From Sycobia sp. Sy_11 (Eukaryota > Arthropoda > Insecta > Hymenoptera > Epichrysomallidae), in assembly GCA_018907035.1 (NCBI GenBank), contig JACCIC010000003.1, forward strand, positions 7,795,001 to 7,859,000: a DNA stretch of 64,000 bases. Reading direction: 5' to 3'. A program made the translations under genes and the position numbers. The notes below the pieces were generated by a model. The model was not told where the DNA came from and searched no databases. It saw only the letters and a list, made by a program, of their open reading frames with translations. Every line of letters starts with the position of its first letter. Positions within the stretch are counted from its first letter, which is position 1. Positions 35,568 through 48,675 of the stretch are shown here, piece after piece.

Positions 35568-38552
35568 TGTATTATCAGAAACTATAAATATTAATTATGC
35601 ATAACAAACATCATGTATCGCCTAAGGCAGTGCTAAAAAATGCTCAATTGTAAAGATCCAAAAAATTGAAATCTTTTATTTTTTAATCCTATCATTAGAT
35701 TTTTGATATGGCCATAAATCACAAATTCAAGATAGTTTTATAAATCTTAATAATGTTAGCAAAAGTCTCGCAATTTTTGCCAGCACGTTTATGAGTGAAT
35801 CGTATTCAGCATTCTTTAACGAAGATTCTAAAATCCTTAAATTATTAATGAAACGTTATAAAACAATTAAAATCGTGTTTGCATTCTCAAAAATTTCTAT
35901 TTCCAACATTTCCTAATTTTTATAATCGAAATGTCGTAAATTTCAAAAAAATAAAAAAGACGATTATTTCGATTATTGTTAATGCTTTCGTTGAAAAAAT
36001 CATAGTTTTAAAAAGTATATAGAGACTTCAACCTTATTAAAAAAAGGTCTCGATTTATACAATGAAGTAATAATTGATCTTAAAAATTGAGGAAATTTTT
36101 AGTTTTTGATTATAGATGGTGGATTCATTTATTGCGTAATATTATAAATATAATAGATAAGAAGAATTCAATATTTATTTAGTGGGTTCATAATGCTTCA
36201 AAAATTTATTTAAAAGCATGTGAATGAATTCTTAAATAATAAAATTGTTTATTTTAACATATCAATATATTATACTAAAAATTTTATTTTATAAATATAA
36301 AATAAGTCTAATAGTCCGATATAATTATTTTATATTTACAATCTATATTTCTCTATATTACATTTCATTTTATTCTATTAGAGATCCAGATAAAATTATT
36401 TTATATTTTAAATTGACTATTTAAATTAATATGTAAATTTTCTTTAAAGTATATCCTAATTTAAGTATTGTATTGATTATAAACGTATACGTATATGAAT
36501 GACATAATTATTTCTGAATGTGTAGTCTGAACAGTTCCGTGTCCCTGCTATCATTTTAATATCTATTTTTAACAAATTCTTTACTTTATTGATATCTACA
36601 GCAAATTTATGAACACCTGCTATAGTATTCTAGTATATTTGACAAAGCACTATACACATTGTTTGAATATTCATTAATAATTTGATTATTTATTGGAATA
36701 AATTAATTTTCTTAAAGTTCACTAATAATCAAAATACATTAAAAATATCAAAACAGATTACTTTTAATGTATAAATGGTTTTAATTTCCTATTTTTTAAT
36801 AAGTATAGAATTTGATCAAAAAAATTATATTCTTCATAACAAAAATTACTTTTTTAAATACAATACGTTTCAACATATCGTAGATAGCTTAATTATATTT
36901 TAAGAAATTTATTTAAATGTGTATACACAATAGTTTAGTAATCATAGAATTTCGAATTATTTATACCAAATAGAGATGATTTTTATTTCGAAAGTTAAAT
37001 TATTTAAAGAAACAAATACTGAATAAATCAGTTGACTGAAAAATGTGTTCAACCGTAAAATTTCAATATAAAGTATGTTTAACAATTTTTTAAATTATAT
37101 GTTTTATATTTATATATGTAAAAAAGTTCAGGAGTAGAAAAAATTAACAGTTTGTAATATTTAACACAATATTTATTCAAAATAATTTTTTATTTTTCGT
37201 ATCACGCATGTAATACAGCTTGGTGCGACGGTGCCACCGCTGACAGAGATAAATTTGCGCGAAATCACGTATAGTACGTTGATACCATTGGCCATTGGCG
37301 TCTCTCTGAGGTCAATATGCATAAAAGATCAGGCTTCATCTTTTGAAGAACGCACCCGATGGATATCTCAGACATTGTTGTTGCTCACCGCTTATAATTT
37401 ATTCTGCGACGCTTTCACTATTGAAGCGGCTTCCCTTTATGCGATCGATATTCTTCTATGCGTTTTGATAGGTAAGCAGCGCTAATTTGACTTTATACCT
37501 CTCTTTATTCAAAATGATATTAAAACTCAATAATTATTTTTATTTACATTTAGAAAAAAATATAGTACAATATTAATTAAATTATTTTTATAACTATTTT
37601 GAACCCACATTTCTCACTACCTTTCTTTTTTCAATATCTTAATTTAATTGCAGTTTAACTTTATCATTTAATAGAATTTTTAGTGTATGTAAAGATTTTA
37701 CTGAAACAATTAATAAAAACATTATTAACTGAGAAATAAATATTATCAATATTATTTTTGTAAATACATTCATAAGTATGCAAATTTATAATATTGAAAA
37801 CACTGAATAATAATTACAATATTTAGATATTCATTAGGAATATAAGTTACTATAAAATTTTTGTTTTTAATTAAAGTAGTTATACTGTATTTTTTCCAGT
37901 ACAGTCTTTGCAAATCTACTTTTTTGTTACTAACACATAAAAAAATATTTAATATATAAAACTGAAATTATAATCTTAGTTTTAATGATTAATATGCTTA
38001 CATAATAAACTATCTATATCATATGAAAACAATACAAAACTGTTTCTTTAATTTATATCATTTCGAAAGTCTATTTGTACATGGAATAAACACGAATCTT
38101 AAATTTCTTCCAAAGTAATATAATTTACATGAAGTAAACACTACTGTGTATTCATACATTAGAATATATATTAAAAATAAATGAAGCGCGTCATGCCTAC
38201 ATTATTCAAGATAATTAATTCTTGTTCTGATGATTTTTATATTTTTCAAAATAAAATTCTAACAAAAATCATACTATATTTTTCTCTGTTTTTTTTTTTT
38301 TAAATAGCTTGCCTCAGTCAGATAATCATGACATGCATCTGTTGGACTCTTTGTAGTACGTGGTTGAATCAAAACGTACTTTTTGCGTCAATATTTACGT
38401 GCACTTACAAGTCTATCGGCTTCGGCGGATGGCTGATGCGCACAGCCTTTCGTAACACAGTTCAAGCTACGGCAGTTAACTTACCACTAGGAATATTGAC
38501 AGTAGCACAGTTACTGTTGGGTAGTTTGTTAGCGAATTGGCTTGCGCCATAG
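34305..38552 (+). CDS. SLC10A7: SLC10A7-type transporter (sodium/bile acid cotransporter 7 family)
   Basis: Polytopic membrane protein of the SLC10 family; the vertebrate member lies in the secretory pathway/plasma membrane and is linked to calcium handling and glycan synthesis. Exons: 34305-34464, 35001-35227, 35306-35449, 37219-37471, 38308-38552, giving 342 residues against about 340 in vertebrates. Matching landmarks in order: IINGNFVTWYFTVPLIF, NDRLLKGIE, CLPPPFSTSLAL (vertebrate CMPPPVSSAVIL), LLLLTAYNLFCDAF, FTCTYKSIGFG (vertebrate FCSTHKSLTLG), VAQLLLGSLLANWL. About ten hydrophobic segments. The second intron is only 78 bp, so the third exon is easily missed. The first donor is the weak GTTCGT. 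Polyadenylation signal AATAAA at 38576-38581. Ends about 600 bp from the convergent swm gene. Confidence 0.92.
35514..35570. repeat. (GT)n microsatellite
   Basis: GT tract with one interruption, in SLC10A7 intron 3 just after a donor. Confidence 0.95.
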
Positions 38553-38581
38553 TTATTTAACTCAAATTGAAGAAAAATAAA

Positions 38582-39154
38582 GTTGTTATAATATTATGAT
38601 CACGAGGCTAGCGAGAAGTGCAAAGTAAGAAGAAATTTATAATAGGAGTAATACAAGTTTTGTAGTTCAAAAGGGTTGTGCAGAATAAACAAATACGAAA
38701 AAGTTTTAATTCCCATACAAAACATAGCGATTTTATTCTACAAATAATGGGATAAATTTTACTTATTCGTTCGCCTCTTTTTTTTTATTCTTTCTCTCTT
38801 TTTTTGTTTTCATTTTATCTTTTTTTTGAAAACTCTCATAGTTGGTGTCTTTAGTAACGCACGCATTATACGACAAAAGTTTTCATTCATACCATATAAT
38901 ATGTTATGGTATTGCATAATTATAACAAATTATTTTTTAACACGCAATGTACACCGAAGTGCGTTCATTTGAACCATTCTTACACTTTCATCTTCTTTCT
39001 CCCTCTTTTAGATGCAAATCGAGCTTATTAAAGACATCGATTAGCAGTTTAGTAGTAGTAAATTATTTAGTGCCATTTGCACGCAACTTTGATCGAAAGA
39101 TATTCTTACAATTTATGCAATAAAAAACATTATTTAAAAAGGTCACAGAGTTTG
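38582..39154. other. Shared 3' region of convergent SLC10A7 and swm
   Basis: AT-rich 3' flank with no coding content. It probably holds the 3' untranslated parts of both genes. Confidence 0.6.
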
Positions 39155-42100
39155 CTATCGTCGCCAACTACGGGGCTCACCATCCTCTTCTTCTTCTTCT
39201 TCACCTTCATCTAACAGTAAAGCTTCTACATCAGCAACATTCTGCAAAATTAAAAATAAAACAGAACGTCTTAGGAATTTATATATTTATATTATTTTAT
39301 CAGAATTTACAATTTATTGATTTGAAAATTCAATTTGAATAAACTTCATTGAAAATACAAAATATATAAATAGAAATACCTCTAAATCTATTTCTTCATC
39401 AGTCATAGTTTGTAATTGTTCAGACCTTTGAGAAGTTGTCGAGTCTGTTAAGTTTGTACCAACAGTGTTTGAGTTACTTCCTCCTCCACGATGGAAATTA
39501 TGACCAGATACCCACGTTATAGATAATACACGGTCTTGAAAATTACGGCCCTTTGACATTGCAAGTTCGGCTTCTTTTCTTGATTTATAATTTAGAACAA
39601 TAGATGGAGTAGCGTCATCCACAATTTGATCCACAATTTCGCCGAATTGCTTAAATATTATAAATAGTTTTTAATTTATGTTCAAGTTTATACACTTAGC
39701 TCAAGACCTCTGAATAAAAATTTGAACTTGGTTAACAAAATTATTATACATTTTGTAAAAGTTCTAATATCATTCTTACAAATTCTAATGTTTAATGATA
39801 AATTTTAATCGATTAAAAATTTTTTTTAAATGCAAACTGAATCTTAAGTTCATAAGTTTTTTTTATAAATGACATTGATATTTTATAATTATTACTTATA
39901 GCTCAAAATAATTATTAAGTTTTTTTTAATCTATATTATTCTTTGAAAATAGCTGTAAATATTTAATAAATATTATTTTATGGAATAAAACAAGTGTTAT
40001 TATTTAATTTTATTCTATCCTTTTGCTATAACTGAAACAATTAAAACTTCTATTAGTTTTAGCCTACACATCAAGTTTTGAAATTTTAGTGAAATCAAAT
40101 AAATCAATTCTCAGAGAATAATTAATATAAAAGTTTTTGTACACTTGCTAGTTACACATGATTAATAATTTAATTTTAATTAAAATAAACTTTACATCAT
40201 TCCTACGTCAAAATTACAACTTTAACGTAAGCAAGGTAAGTCACACAAGGTACATAATCAACTTTCATATAGTGATGAAATATACTATACATTCTTAATA
40301 TTATACTATTGAAAATTAAAATTTTTATGATATCTACCAAAATCAGTACTGAAAATAATGTACTTAATGAGAAATTAATGGAATGATACCTGAAAATGAG
40401 TTAAAACTTCTGTTTTTTCTTCGGTTTCATAACCAGAGACCAAAAGATTTGTTGGCCTGTGATCGACAGAAACATGAGCAAAGTTAGTTGTTCGGCCTCT
40501 ACCTCTGAAATGCGTGGTGGTTCGTGGTGGTCTAGTTGGCCTAGTTCCCCTATTTGCAGTGGTACTATTTAAACCCAAAGTAGCTGCTTGAGCTCTTAAT
40601 TCAAGTAATCTAATGATGTATCAATAAAATATACATTAATATATCGTTATTATTTTGATTTCAATAAAAAGGAAATTTATTAAAATTGATAAAAGTTAAA
40701 AATCAATAATAATTTTGATTTGAATATTTGCACGAATAAATTTAGAAATCATTCAATTATTTTCATAAACTATTGAAATTTTTAAATTCAATACAACATT
40801 ACATATGTTTGATTTTATTAAATTATTAAGAACAAGTTATTACCTTTTCTGTAATTCTGTAGAATCCTGACCTTCTTGCTGAGCAGTCATAAGATCAAGT
40901 TCTGCATCTAGAATTTCCTTCTTTGCTTGTTCTCGAGTTTTTGGCAAGGCTTTAGTTGTTACACTACTACTTTGTCCATTATTCGTTGCTGCTAGATCTT
41001 TCCTTAAATTATCAATTGATTGCTGTACAGTTTTAATAGTAAGCAAGATTGCGTCCTTCTGATCGGGATTTTTTTCAGCTCGTTCAATCAATGATTTCAC
41101 TTCTATAAGCTGTTTGTCTAACAATTCTTGTTTCCTCTTTCTGAGATCAGCAGTAAGCTTGAGCGCTTCTTTTCGTTTCTCTTCTTGCTTCTTTTTTAAT
41201 GATTCTTTGGCTGCTAACATTTCCTGAGTTTTCTTTATAGCGAGAACCTTATCCTCTCGCGTAGCATTTGCAGGAGGTTTTGCGGATACAGGAACTAAAG
41301 GTTGACTTGATTGCTGTTGTTGACCCTGTTGATGTTGTTGCTGATCGTCTGTTGTTCGACGCGTGGGCACATATTCGATTTCATCAACTTTGTTAGAAGC
41401 TGCTACTACAGCAGCTCCTAATCGATCCTTGACAGACGGTCGTTGTCCTAGTAGAAGAACGTTTACAAGATAATATATCAAAATTCAGACTTATTATAGA
41501 TACAATATTATAGATACAAGTAACAATATGATTGCAATTTTAAACTTTAGAAAAATTGTTATTTTGCTGTTTACTTAATTTTTGAATTTAATAAAATAAA
41601 TTATTAAAAAGAAGGTATAAATTATAATGCATAATTTAGTTCTATGAGAAATATTTAGTGTTCAAAATAGAGATATAACATTTATAAGTTACCTTGCTTG
41701 CCGGGTGGGACATTTTCAATTGCGCCAGCAGTCGCATTATTGTTCACATTATTATTATGCCAAAATACTTTAATAAACCTGTTATTAAGCACAGCCTCAG
41801 TACTCCTATAAGCGCTCTTGGCTTCGCTTGGCAACTGAAACGTCACTAACGCTGCTTCAGGATCACCTCCGAAATTTACTTGTATATTTACAATTTTTCC
41901 GAACTTGCTAAAGTGATTGTTTAACTGAGTTATATTATTTAAAACTCGCGGCACTTTTTTGAGCTCGAGTGAGCAATTTGCTTGATTGTGAATAGCACGT
42001 TGTTTAGGACCGAGGCGATTAAAATCGAAAGCCTGTTTACGTTTGAGTGGATTAGTCGGGTGCTGCTGCTGTTGTTGATGGTGAACCTGGTGTTGATGTT

Positions 42101-45100
42101 GTTGTTGCTGCTGTTGCATTGGCAGATCAGTAGAGTTGGCGTGGGGAGCGACAGGCACACTGATTAATTCACGCTGTCCACGACCATACATTGGAGGACC
42201 TGGAGGTGGTGGATGTCTGCTCCATGGTACCTGAGGTTCCATGCTTGGTGCATCTGGATTATACTCTGTTAAAACATCTAGAAAAGATAGGATTTCCTTA
42301 GACTGAATTTCAGATATTTTATCTCTTCATTTTGTTTTAGTTTCAATTTCAATTCATTGTTAACTATATAGACTATATTTATATAAATGAAGAATATAAA
42401 TCAAACAAAGAGTTTGTCAATAAACTACAATGATTTTCTTTAACACAGTTCAAATCACAATGAAGAGTTTTAAAAGCTTGAAATAATGCATATTACAATA
42501 AAAGTTTTACCACCTGTTTTAGTCTTATATTTATTTTAATGTATTATTAATATAATGAACATTATGCAATGGCTGGTAGACTATGTTGGAGTAATAAGAA
42601 AAATGAGATTTGGATTGGAATTCTCCAAAATTCAGTAATATGATCCAAAATTTTCTATGGACGAAACAGCAAAATATATTCAATCACTAATATATATTTT
42701 TTCTTTTTAATTAAAAAGAATCAATCATTGTAATAACGATATTAATTAATTCAGTACTATCTGATATTATATTATATTTAGAATAAAGAAATAACTTAGA
42801 TATTATTTCAAAATGAGTGAGGATGAATAATGATATCGAGTGTAAATTATTAATTTTATTTAATATTACATTGTAACTTTGAATTTGAAACATTTTTTAT
42901 GTACTTCAATAAAAAAAAATCTTTTAAAGGTGATGAGACTAACATAATCAACAAAAATATTTAATTAATTTCTTAATGTTAATAAAGATTAAAAAGAAAA
43001 GTATCAAAAATATAAATGTTGAATAAATCAAAAACTTGTGAATTGAGATCTTAAAATATAATACGTTTATTAAAAATTTGAAAATTGTACTTATGTCGAC
43101 TGTTCTGAAATAAATTAATAAATATTTTTATATAGATTTCATATTCAGAACATTCTACAAAAAAATGAAGAAAGAAAATGTACAAAATGATCATGTTTTA
43201 TATAATTAAGAATTTTTTTACAATTATAAAAAGGTAAAGACAAATAGAAAACAAAAAAACATGTTAAAAAAGTTCAGGATAATGAAGGATGATAATGAAG
43301 GATGATGACAAACCCATATTAGAATGATGTTGGTTGCGTAAATGGGATGGTGGTAAGCTAGCGAGTGGCAGATGCGGCGGAGGAGCATTACCGTTGGAGC
43401 CACCACCGCCTGGACCAGGTGGTGCATCCGGAACTGCTGCCACAGGAACAGCGCCTGGTGTCTGGACACCGTGCTGCCCAAATGACAGGACACGACTAAG
43501 TGGCAAGTCTTCTAGTACAACTGGATCTGTCCCATGATCATAGGGACACAAATCACCTCGCATACAATATCCTTTTTCTGAAACAGTTTTAGTAAATATA
43601 TAGGTTTCTATAATTAGCTTACTTTTCATTTGTGATATACATATACTGACATGTAATGTAAGACTTTAACAAACAGAAACTTTTTTTAATTTAACATTAT
43701 AATTTACAAGTTTCCAGAAATATAAATGTATTGGCTCAAAAATAATTATCGAATGACAGAATTTTGAAGTCATAGTAATACTGGAAAATGATGAAAATGA
43801 ATTTCTCAAATTATGAAAAACTTATTTTATATAATATATTTTCTATATAGTAACATAAAACTGATTTACTCTGGTTTTATTTAATGTTTGATAATTATCT
43901 AATAATATGAAGTGACAATATGTTTATATTTTATAAACTGTAAAAGTTATTCTTAAGCAACTAAGAAATATAGATATTTTTGTATTTAATGCATTACTAT
44001 ACCATATTCATAATTATATATATGATGAAACTACACTTTTTCGCTTTTATTAAGAATAATATAAATGGAAAAAATAGCAAAAAGATATTTCTATAAAATT
44101 GATCTTATTTTTTAAGAGGATATAAAATTTAATCGTATGTCGTAATATTTAATTATATTTTAATCTTTATCTATTATAAAATGAGATTGATAAAAATCAG
44201 TTTCTCATACCATCAAAATCTCTGCATCTTCTCTTTCCCTGAAAATTACCGCCCTGACCGGCTATATTCGAGGCGACAGACACAACGCTTTGTATTGATT
44301 GACTAGTTGTGGATAGCCTCATATCAACGTCACCGTGATTACTATCCTGAGTGGGTGTACCACCACCTGGAGTTGTACCCCCATCTTGTATCCGGTCTAA
44401 TCTATTTAGGTCTGAGCGTTCAAGCCTGTCGAGCTTCTTGCGCTCAAGAGAACGCGAGCGTGAGCGTGATCGGATTGGGGTAGGTGAGCGATTGCGAAAA
44501 CGTGACCTGTGCTCACCACGTGTTTCTGGACCATCCCGAATACGCGATCGTAACGGTGAAGGACTGCGACTTCTGGATCGTCTGAAAATAGAATAACAAT
44601 AAAGAGTTTTATTATATATTTGGTCTTCTACCCTGTACAATTCACAAGCTTAATAAATATTTTAAATCTAAATCACCTTCTTTCATGACGACGAATATTA
44701 AGGGGAGGTGATTTATTTCTCCATGGACGACTTCTGTCTCTTTCCCTTTCTCTTCTAATATGTTCTCGACTTCTGGACCTACGTCTATCTCTATCCCATG
44801 ATCTGGAACGTGATCTCGTTCTTGATCTTGCACGACCAGTTCTTAAAACAATATTCACATATATGTATATAAATCGAACAAATATAAAATATTATATTGA
44901 AATAATATTTTTATTAAATATTAAAACTATATAAAATATAAAAACTAACCGGCTTCGGGGTCGCTTTTCCTTTTCTTTTTCCTCTTTTTCGGATTCTGAC
45001 TTTCTTATTTCACGTTTAATAATTGGTGGTGCTGATCCATTAATTTGCAGTGATGATGTGTTTATTGTATTTAAAGAAGCAATGTTACTTGTTTCTATTG

Positions 45101-46432
45101 CTGAGGGAACTGATACCATAGGTGTTGATGTTGGAGGTGTTCTACTACGATCTTCTTCTTCTTTTATTATAGGTAATTCGTATTCTTGTGTTTCTAATGT
45201 TTTAAATACCAATTCTACAAAGTTTTGCGTTTCTAAAAAAATAAATTAAAAGAAATTTATGGAAGATATTTAATAAATAAACACTTCTTATTCAAATAGA
45301 ATAAATTCAATTAAACTTAAATAAAATTCCATATTATTTTTTTTATGTGAAAACCAACCTTGTTGTAAAAATACATCAAGTTGTTCAACCATACCGATGC
45401 GAAGTTCTTCCAAAGTTTTGTCTTTCTTAACTAAAGCATATACATATTTTGCTAATGCAGCTGGGTCAGCATCACAACTGTAAAATATTAATATCCATTA
45501 ATACACTTATGCTAGAAAATTTCTAGCAAAGCTATAATATATTTATTTACAAAATATATTATAAATAAACATGATAATAAAAGGAAAGGCTTTTTTATAA
45601 AACGGATATATAAAAGTAAAATATACAATCAAATTTGCTATTAAATTATGTTTTAAATTTAAGTTATATATTAGTTTTGTCACTGCAACATAAATAATAA
45701 TCTGCTTAAAAGTAAATAGAAAGAAAGATTTATTAAATAGCAAACATTAGATTATTATGTGGATGAATTGCTATTCTTGGTGAAGGTCAGTATTCAAAAC
45801 TTTTCCAAATCTAATAAGTAATTAAGCAAGATTTATGGTAAACATTGTTCAAAATAAGGAAAGATAAATTTGTGACAGTAAAATATACAAAACAAAAAGT
45901 AAACTCAACTCAACACACAGTATACTAGAAAGCTGGAAATGCAAAGAAATCAGATCATCTTAGATGCAATAGTTAACAAGGCTTTTAAGAAAAAACATTA
46001 ATCACAAAATTTACGGTTTTTTAAGTTACACAAAAATGTCACAGTACAGGCACAGCATACGCATACATGCGCCAGCACATATGTATCTTTCTGTACACAT
46101 ACGCAGATATTGTATAAACACAAAATAGAAGAATAGCAAGATATCAAAATTGTTAACATCACATATAAAATCCACACTATAGAACTCAGGTGTAACAGGC
46201 ACAAAGCTGAAAGAGCACAATTCTATTTCGAAAAGATTCGTGTATATTGCCGCTACTGCTGCTGTTCCCGACGACCATATCGATGCGAACACGGGGAGGT
46301 ATGGCGATCATCAAAAAGAGACATAACGACATGGAATTCGAAGCAACGAAACTGCACAATCTGTCCTACTTACAGCGGTTCCAAAACGGCCGTCAGCCAC
46401 GCCTTAAACTGTTCGGGATTCTCTATTATCAT
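39155..46432 (-). CDS. swm: RNA-binding protein 26/27 homologue (second mitotic wave missing)
   Basis: Nuclear RNA-binding protein; RBM26/27 work with the nuclear exosome adaptor on polyadenylated RNA, and fly swm acts in RNA handling and signalling. Exons (high to low): 46432-46374, 45477-45359, 45232-44950, 44841-44677, 44581-44211, 43577-43314, 42277-41693, 41447-40844, 40609-40390, 39649-39380, 39241-39155; 1008 residues against 1007 in human RBM26. Landmarks: start MIIENPEQFKAWL, CDADPAALAKYVYALVKKDK and QLDVFLQQ; Arg/Ser-rich region at about 150-290; one C-x8-C-x5-C-x3-H zinc finger split across the exon 5/6 join (CRDFD, then EKGYCMRGDLCPYDHG); Gln/His tract in exon 7; RRM at about 525-600 (LELKKVPRVLNNITQLNNHF); charged coiled coil at about 680-780; second RRM at about 860-945 (NLLVSGYETEE); acidic tail ending PRSWRR. 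An in-frame stop precedes the chosen start with no ATG between. Several donors are weak (GTTGGT, GTTAGT, GTTTGT). Confidence 0.96.
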
Positions 46433-48675
46433 TTTTACGAAGGCCTTCCTCTCGGTCACATAAACGTTCAGTTGAAATCACAGTTGGAGATACGACGCGG
46501 GCTCACTGTGTGTGCCCCCAGCAGCTGCCTCGGTAATTCTTGCTTGTACTACTTCTATCTCTGTTTGACGCCTTACGCTTTGGGGTCAGCAGCGGCGTGG
46601 CGAGAGAGCACACACGACTATCACGATCACGACTGCTCATGAGGAACAAACGCCTCTATACGTGCATGCGCGTATGAGTCGCAAACTCGCAGCCGCGCAG
46701 CGACGTATAGCTACAGCTATATGTATGCCTTGCCAGCCTCGGCTACATATGCATACATTCATACATACATACATACATACACATACACACACATATATAT
46801 ATATATATATCTATATTATATACCTAGATATAACACATATCTCGATCTCGAACGCCGCCATTGCTTTATTGTCTCTTTCTACAAGTGACGTATTTATATA
46901 GCCAAATATAGCAGAGCAGCATGTCGTCTATTATGATAGCAGCAGCTAGCAATTGCATTAGCAATATACATAATTCCATAATAATATTATGTATATATTA
47001 TTATATATTATAGTAATTATGTCACATCTATTGCGTAATGACTAAGGTATACGAATGCATGCATCGAAACCACGAATCTTATGTCTTGCCATATTTTGAT
47101 GACCTGGTATACCTTATAGCAGATTACTACAATTTTATCACAAGCTAAATTCACCGGTTCTCGCACTAATGTATCAAATTTGTAAATATTCTAAATAACA
47201 TGACTGGTGAGACCCTTATGCTGATATGGGTATTAATTTTTATATGTATTATAAATACATTTCTCTAAAATGCTAAACAATGTAAAATATCTAAGAAAAT
47301 AAATGGGTCATAATTAACAAAAGTAAAACAATATTAAACTTATTGATTTTCATATTATTATATGAGTAAAAGTTTCATTTTTTGCTGCAAATTGTAAAAT
47401 ACGAATGGTGATGAATAATAGTAATTCAAAAAAATAACGTCAAATTTATCTTTAGTTATCTAGCAGATAAAGAGAAAGATATTTGTGCACTTTAATTGAA
47501 TCATTATAAGAGATTTTTCATTTTTTATTCTTATCTTTGAATAATTTCCAATAAATAATATACACACAATTAGGTTTTTCTTATTCTTGATTGTTATAAT
47601 GTGCAAGTTATTGAAAAGTTTTAAATATTTAAACTAATTATTTATTCTATTCATAATGTTAATGTAACAAGTACGTAATGTAATAAATTAATTTTATTTA
47701 TTCATACTATTTATTAGATTTCACAATATAACTAGACTACTCATTTAGATTTTGCTACAAAACAGAACGATAATTAATTGAAATAGATGGATTTTAGCAT
47801 TATTGTTTATTACTGATAATTCCTAATTAAATCATAAATGATTATTTGTATTTTAAACTGTTTATATTATTTATTTAACATAAAATTTAATGTTAATTAA
47901 ATAAGTTTAAATTAACAATAAAATGAACATTAAAATGTTAATTTTATTTAATGATGCGTTTATATATATGAACTGAATTATTATTCATCAAATACAATAG
48001 ATCCTACATAATAAGCTATACACATATTTAAAGAAATCAAATATTCTGACAGAACAACTTCTTTCTTTACCGTTCTATTTATATGAATTTCATTAATAAA
48101 AGCATAAATTTATTTGCTTTAAATATTTTTTTTTTGTTACTTAACACCTCTACTTACATACTTACTAAATTTTAATATTATTTAAGTGAAATTTTAAACA
48201 AAATAAATTGTTCAAAAATATTTTATTGCATTTTATAACTTATAAATTTAATGTGTAAAAACATTAAAATTTTTTATAATTTTTTTTTTAATATACAATT
48301 TTTATAAAGTATGTAAATACACATTTAAAATTGAAATTATTTTTAATGCATTATAAATTCATTTTTATGGTCAGAATTTAACTAAACTTTTTAAATAACT
48401 TTTATCTACTTATAAAGTAAATAATATATTTAATTTTATAAAACTTTTATAAAGTTCAGAAATATATTTGATATTCTATATTAATTAATATTGTCTTCAA
48501 TAATTTTATTTTTCAATCTACAGGAAATCGTAAGAAGCTTTTAGAATTTTTAAATATCAATTACCTTAAATAATGGAAAAATAATTATTTAAAATTTTTA
48601 AGAAATATATAAATAAAACAATTTATTGTTAAAATAAAAAAAAAAACAGATTTGTTACTGTTCTTAAAAATGTTT
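46433..48675. other. swm upstream region and swm-RpL9 intergenic DNA
   Basis: The first 250 bp are GC-richer and presumably hold the swm leader and promoter. CATA/CA/TA simple repeats follow at about 46753-46812. From 47000 on it is plain AT-rich DNA with nothing recognisable. Confidence 0.55.
46662..46673. promoter_or_regulatory. NRF-1-like site in the swm promoter region
   Basis: GTGCATGCGCGT, near the NRF-1/erect-wing palindrome GCGCATGCGC, about 230 bp upstream of the swm start codon in a GC-richer patch. Confidence 0.35.

Noticed and set aside
46247..46642. 131-codon plus-strand open frame
   Set aside because: Antisense to the swm first exon and leader; no recognisable protein content.
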